A program made the position numbers and the translations under genes. Of a stretch of 8,419 bases of DNA, positions 7,012 to 8,419 are shown piece by piece. A model generated the notes under the pieces. It ran no database searches and was not told the origin of the DNA. It saw only the letters and a program-made list of their open reading frames with translations. The stretch lies in the NCBI GenBank assembly GCA_023300835.1, contig JALZVB010000252.1:1-8419 (forward strand). Direction: 5' to 3'. The stretch comes from Saprospiraceae bacterium. GTDB lineage: Bacteria; Bacteroidota; Bacteroidia; Chitinophagales; Saprospiraceae. The first letter of the stretch is position 1. Each line of letters starts with the position of its first letter.

Positions 7012-7025
7012 GAATTAATTAATTC
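7012..7025. repeat. 14-base perfect palindrome spanning the symporter stop codon
   Basis: GAATTAATTAATTC is its own reverse complement and includes the TAA stop of the symporter gene (7019-7021). As RNA it could form only a weak 5-base-pair AT stem with a 4-base loop. On the minus strand a run of eight T (complement of 6986-6993) lies about 18 bases further on, too far for a standard rho-independent terminator. The palindrome is certain; a role in ending transcription is a weak guess. Confidence 0.3.
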
Positions 7026-8419
7026 ACTTCTCGCAACCCTAGCTTTCGCCAAAACATAAACAAGAACAGACCTGCAACAACAGCAGACCCAATTATTGCC
7101 ATCCCTAGAATATATTCCTGATAGATAATCATCCCTGTACCGAAGAGTAAGGCATAAACCATAAAACTTGCGATAAGCATACACAACACTTCTAGAGCAA
7201 GACTGGATTTTTTTCTGTCAGTGATTTCCATACCTTTTTTCTTAGCACTCTTGAGAACAGGCTGCCAACCCATCGCATGAGGATTAACAAGATTATAAAA
7301 TGAGAGTAATTTTTTAGAATCTGTTGGCCGTGTCATATACGTTGTAATTAACCAGATTACTGTTGTCATACCTACGCCAATAAGTAATCTCCAATGACTT
7401 TCTATATCTCCATTATATATTATTTCCCAGTAAACAGCAATAATAAATGAAGCCGCCATGGCAACTATTTCCGTGTAAGCATTGATACGCCACCAGAACC
7501 ATCTCAGGATAAATATCAAACCTGTTCCAGCACCTATCTGCAATAGAATATTAAATGCTTGTAAAGCATTGGATAATAGCAAAGCAAACAAAGCCGCGAA
7601 TATCATAAGAACCACAGTTGAGATTCTACCGATGTTCACGAGTTTCTTTTGGGATGCTTTAGGATTAATAAATCTATGGTAGAAGTCATTGACTATGTAA
7701 GATGAGCCCCAATTGAGATGCGTAGAAATAGTTGACATAAATGCGGCAATAAGAGCCGCTATAACAAGACCTAATAATCCAGAGGGAAGGAAACTTAACA
7801 TAGCCGGATATGCCAAGTCATCATTAACTAATGATGGATCGACATGGGGAAAAGCTTGCTGGATAGATTCTAGATCTGGAAAAATTATTAGTGATGCCAA
7901 TGCTATTAATATCCATGGCCATGGCCTAAGCGCATAATGCGCAATATTGAAAAACAAGGTAGCCTTGACTGCATGCTCTTCGTTTTTGGCAGATAACATC
8001 CTTTGGGCAACATAACCGCCACCACCAGGCTCTGCACCTGGATACCATACGGACCACCATTGTATGGCCAGCGGCATTAAGAACAATGGAATATATGCTG
8101 AAGGATCTGTAAAGTCAGGAAAAAAGTTAGACTTAGAAATTACGGTTTCGTTAGTAATTAAATTCGACAAACCGTTTATTTGTGGCAGATCCATGAGATA
8201 CCATGCTGCCCATACAGTTCCTATCATAGCCATAATAAACTGAAAGAAATCAGTCAATATTACACCACGCAATCCACCCAATGAAGTATAGATAACAACA
8301 ATTATCGAAGAATAGATAACTGTCTCAACACTACTCAACCCCAGAAGAATTGTACTGATTTTAATCCCGGCCAACATTACAGTAGCCATAATCATGACAT
8401 TAAAAAAGACACCTAGATA
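7019..8419 (-). CDS. sodium:solute symporter family (SSS) protein, N-terminus beyond window edge
   Basis: The frame is open to the right edge (upstream of an internal ATG at 8395), giving 466 visible residues; roughly the first quarter is missing. Many hydrophobic helices mark it as an inner-membrane transporter. Residue numbers here count from the right edge. SSS-family marks are YTSLGGLRGVILTDFFQF (44-61), the Bacteroidota-type segment PGAEPGGGGYVAQRML (127-142), and AAFMSTISTHLNWGSSYIV (225-243). The last of these keeps the adjacent Ser-Thr that corresponds to the Na2 sodium-site hydroxyls of vSGLT. Two C-terminal helices (about 410-433 and 436-456) follow a basic loop. By family it imports a small solute with sodium; the substrate cannot be read from sequence. 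It converges on the receptor gene with 105 bases between them, and no operon partner is visible. Confidence 0.93.
   Translation of the reverse strand, partial: YLGVFFNVMIMATVMLAGIKISTILLGLSSVETVIYSSIIVVIYTSLGGLRGVILTDFFQFIMAMIGTVWAAWYLMDLPQINGLSNLITNETVISKSNFFPDFTDPSAYIPLFLMPLAIQWWSVWYPGAEPGGGGYVAQRMLSAKNEEHAVKATLFFNIAHYALRPWPWILIALASLIIFPDLESIQQAFPHVDPSLVNDDLAYPAMLSFLPSGLLGLVIAALIAAFMSTISTHLNWGSSYIVNDFYHRFINPKASQKKLVNIGRISTVVLMIFAALFALLLSNALQAFNILLQIGAGTGLIFILRWFWWRINAYTEIVAMAASFIIAVYWEIIYNGDIESHWRLLIGVGMTTVIWLITTYMTRPTDSKKLLSFYNLVNPHAMGWQPVLKSAKKKGMEITDRKKSSLALEVLCMLIASFMVYALLFGTGMIIYQEYILGMAIIGSAVVAGLFLFMFWRKLGLREVN

Noticed and set aside
6984..7184. Minus-strand frame of 66 codons
   Set aside because: It overlaps the symporter 3' end in another frame, and its composition (cysteine- and arginine-rich) is not coding-like.
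7482..7937. Two plus-strand frames of 66 and 74 codons
   Set aside because: Both are antisense to the well-supported symporter gene and show no recognisable protein features.

Overview
The window looks like chromosomal DNA from a Bacteroidota, most likely a marine flavobacterium, cytophage or saprospirian-type organism. The evidence is an AT-rich composition, no clear Shine-Dalgarno sequences before the genes, matches to the Bacteroidota -7 promoter element TAnnTTTG, and typical family content: a Reg_prop-type beta-propeller, a DUF2461 protein, a FecI/FecR/TonB-receptor set whose receptor has an STN domain and a carboxypeptidase-like domain, and a Bacteroidota-type sodium:solute symporter. 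The genus cannot be fixed from this.

Layout: (1) The left edge cuts into a secreted seven-bladed beta-propeller gene (+ strand, ending at 1037). (2) After 173 non-coding bases comes an unrecognised membrane-anchored protein (1211-1855, +). (3) It converges, with an 11-base gap, on a DUF2461 gene (1867-2541, -). (4) A divergent intergenic region (2542-2716) holds a TAnnTTTG element for each direction and a 15-base inverted repeat. (5) A three-gene run on the + strand follows: ECF sigma factor (2717-3241), FecR-type anti-sigma factor (best start 3334, to 4266) and STN-containing TonB-dependent receptor (4289-6913). (6) The receptor converges on a sodium:solute symporter (- strand, ending at 7019) whose N-terminus lies beyond the right edge.

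The part that works as a unit is the sigma/anti-sigma/receptor run, a cell-surface signalling system of the FecI-FecR-FecA kind. By family knowledge, the loaded outer-membrane receptor signals through its periplasmic STN domain to FecR in the inner membrane, which then releases or activates the sigma factor. No SusD-like lipoprotein, hydrolase, siderophore gene or other substrate clue lies next to it, so the ligand is unknown. The C-terminal domain of FecR and the N-terminal STN domain of the receptor are visibly similar to each other, including a shared Cys-Asn.

I see no tRNA, rRNA, CRISPR array, insertion sequence, phage gene or convincing rho-independent terminator. Nothing here is clearly a new system. 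The most useful second-look items are the sigma/FecR/receptor set with its related STN-like domains, the forced TTG start of the receptor, a 9-codon leader ORF overlapping the FecR start, and the unrecognised protein at 1211-1855.
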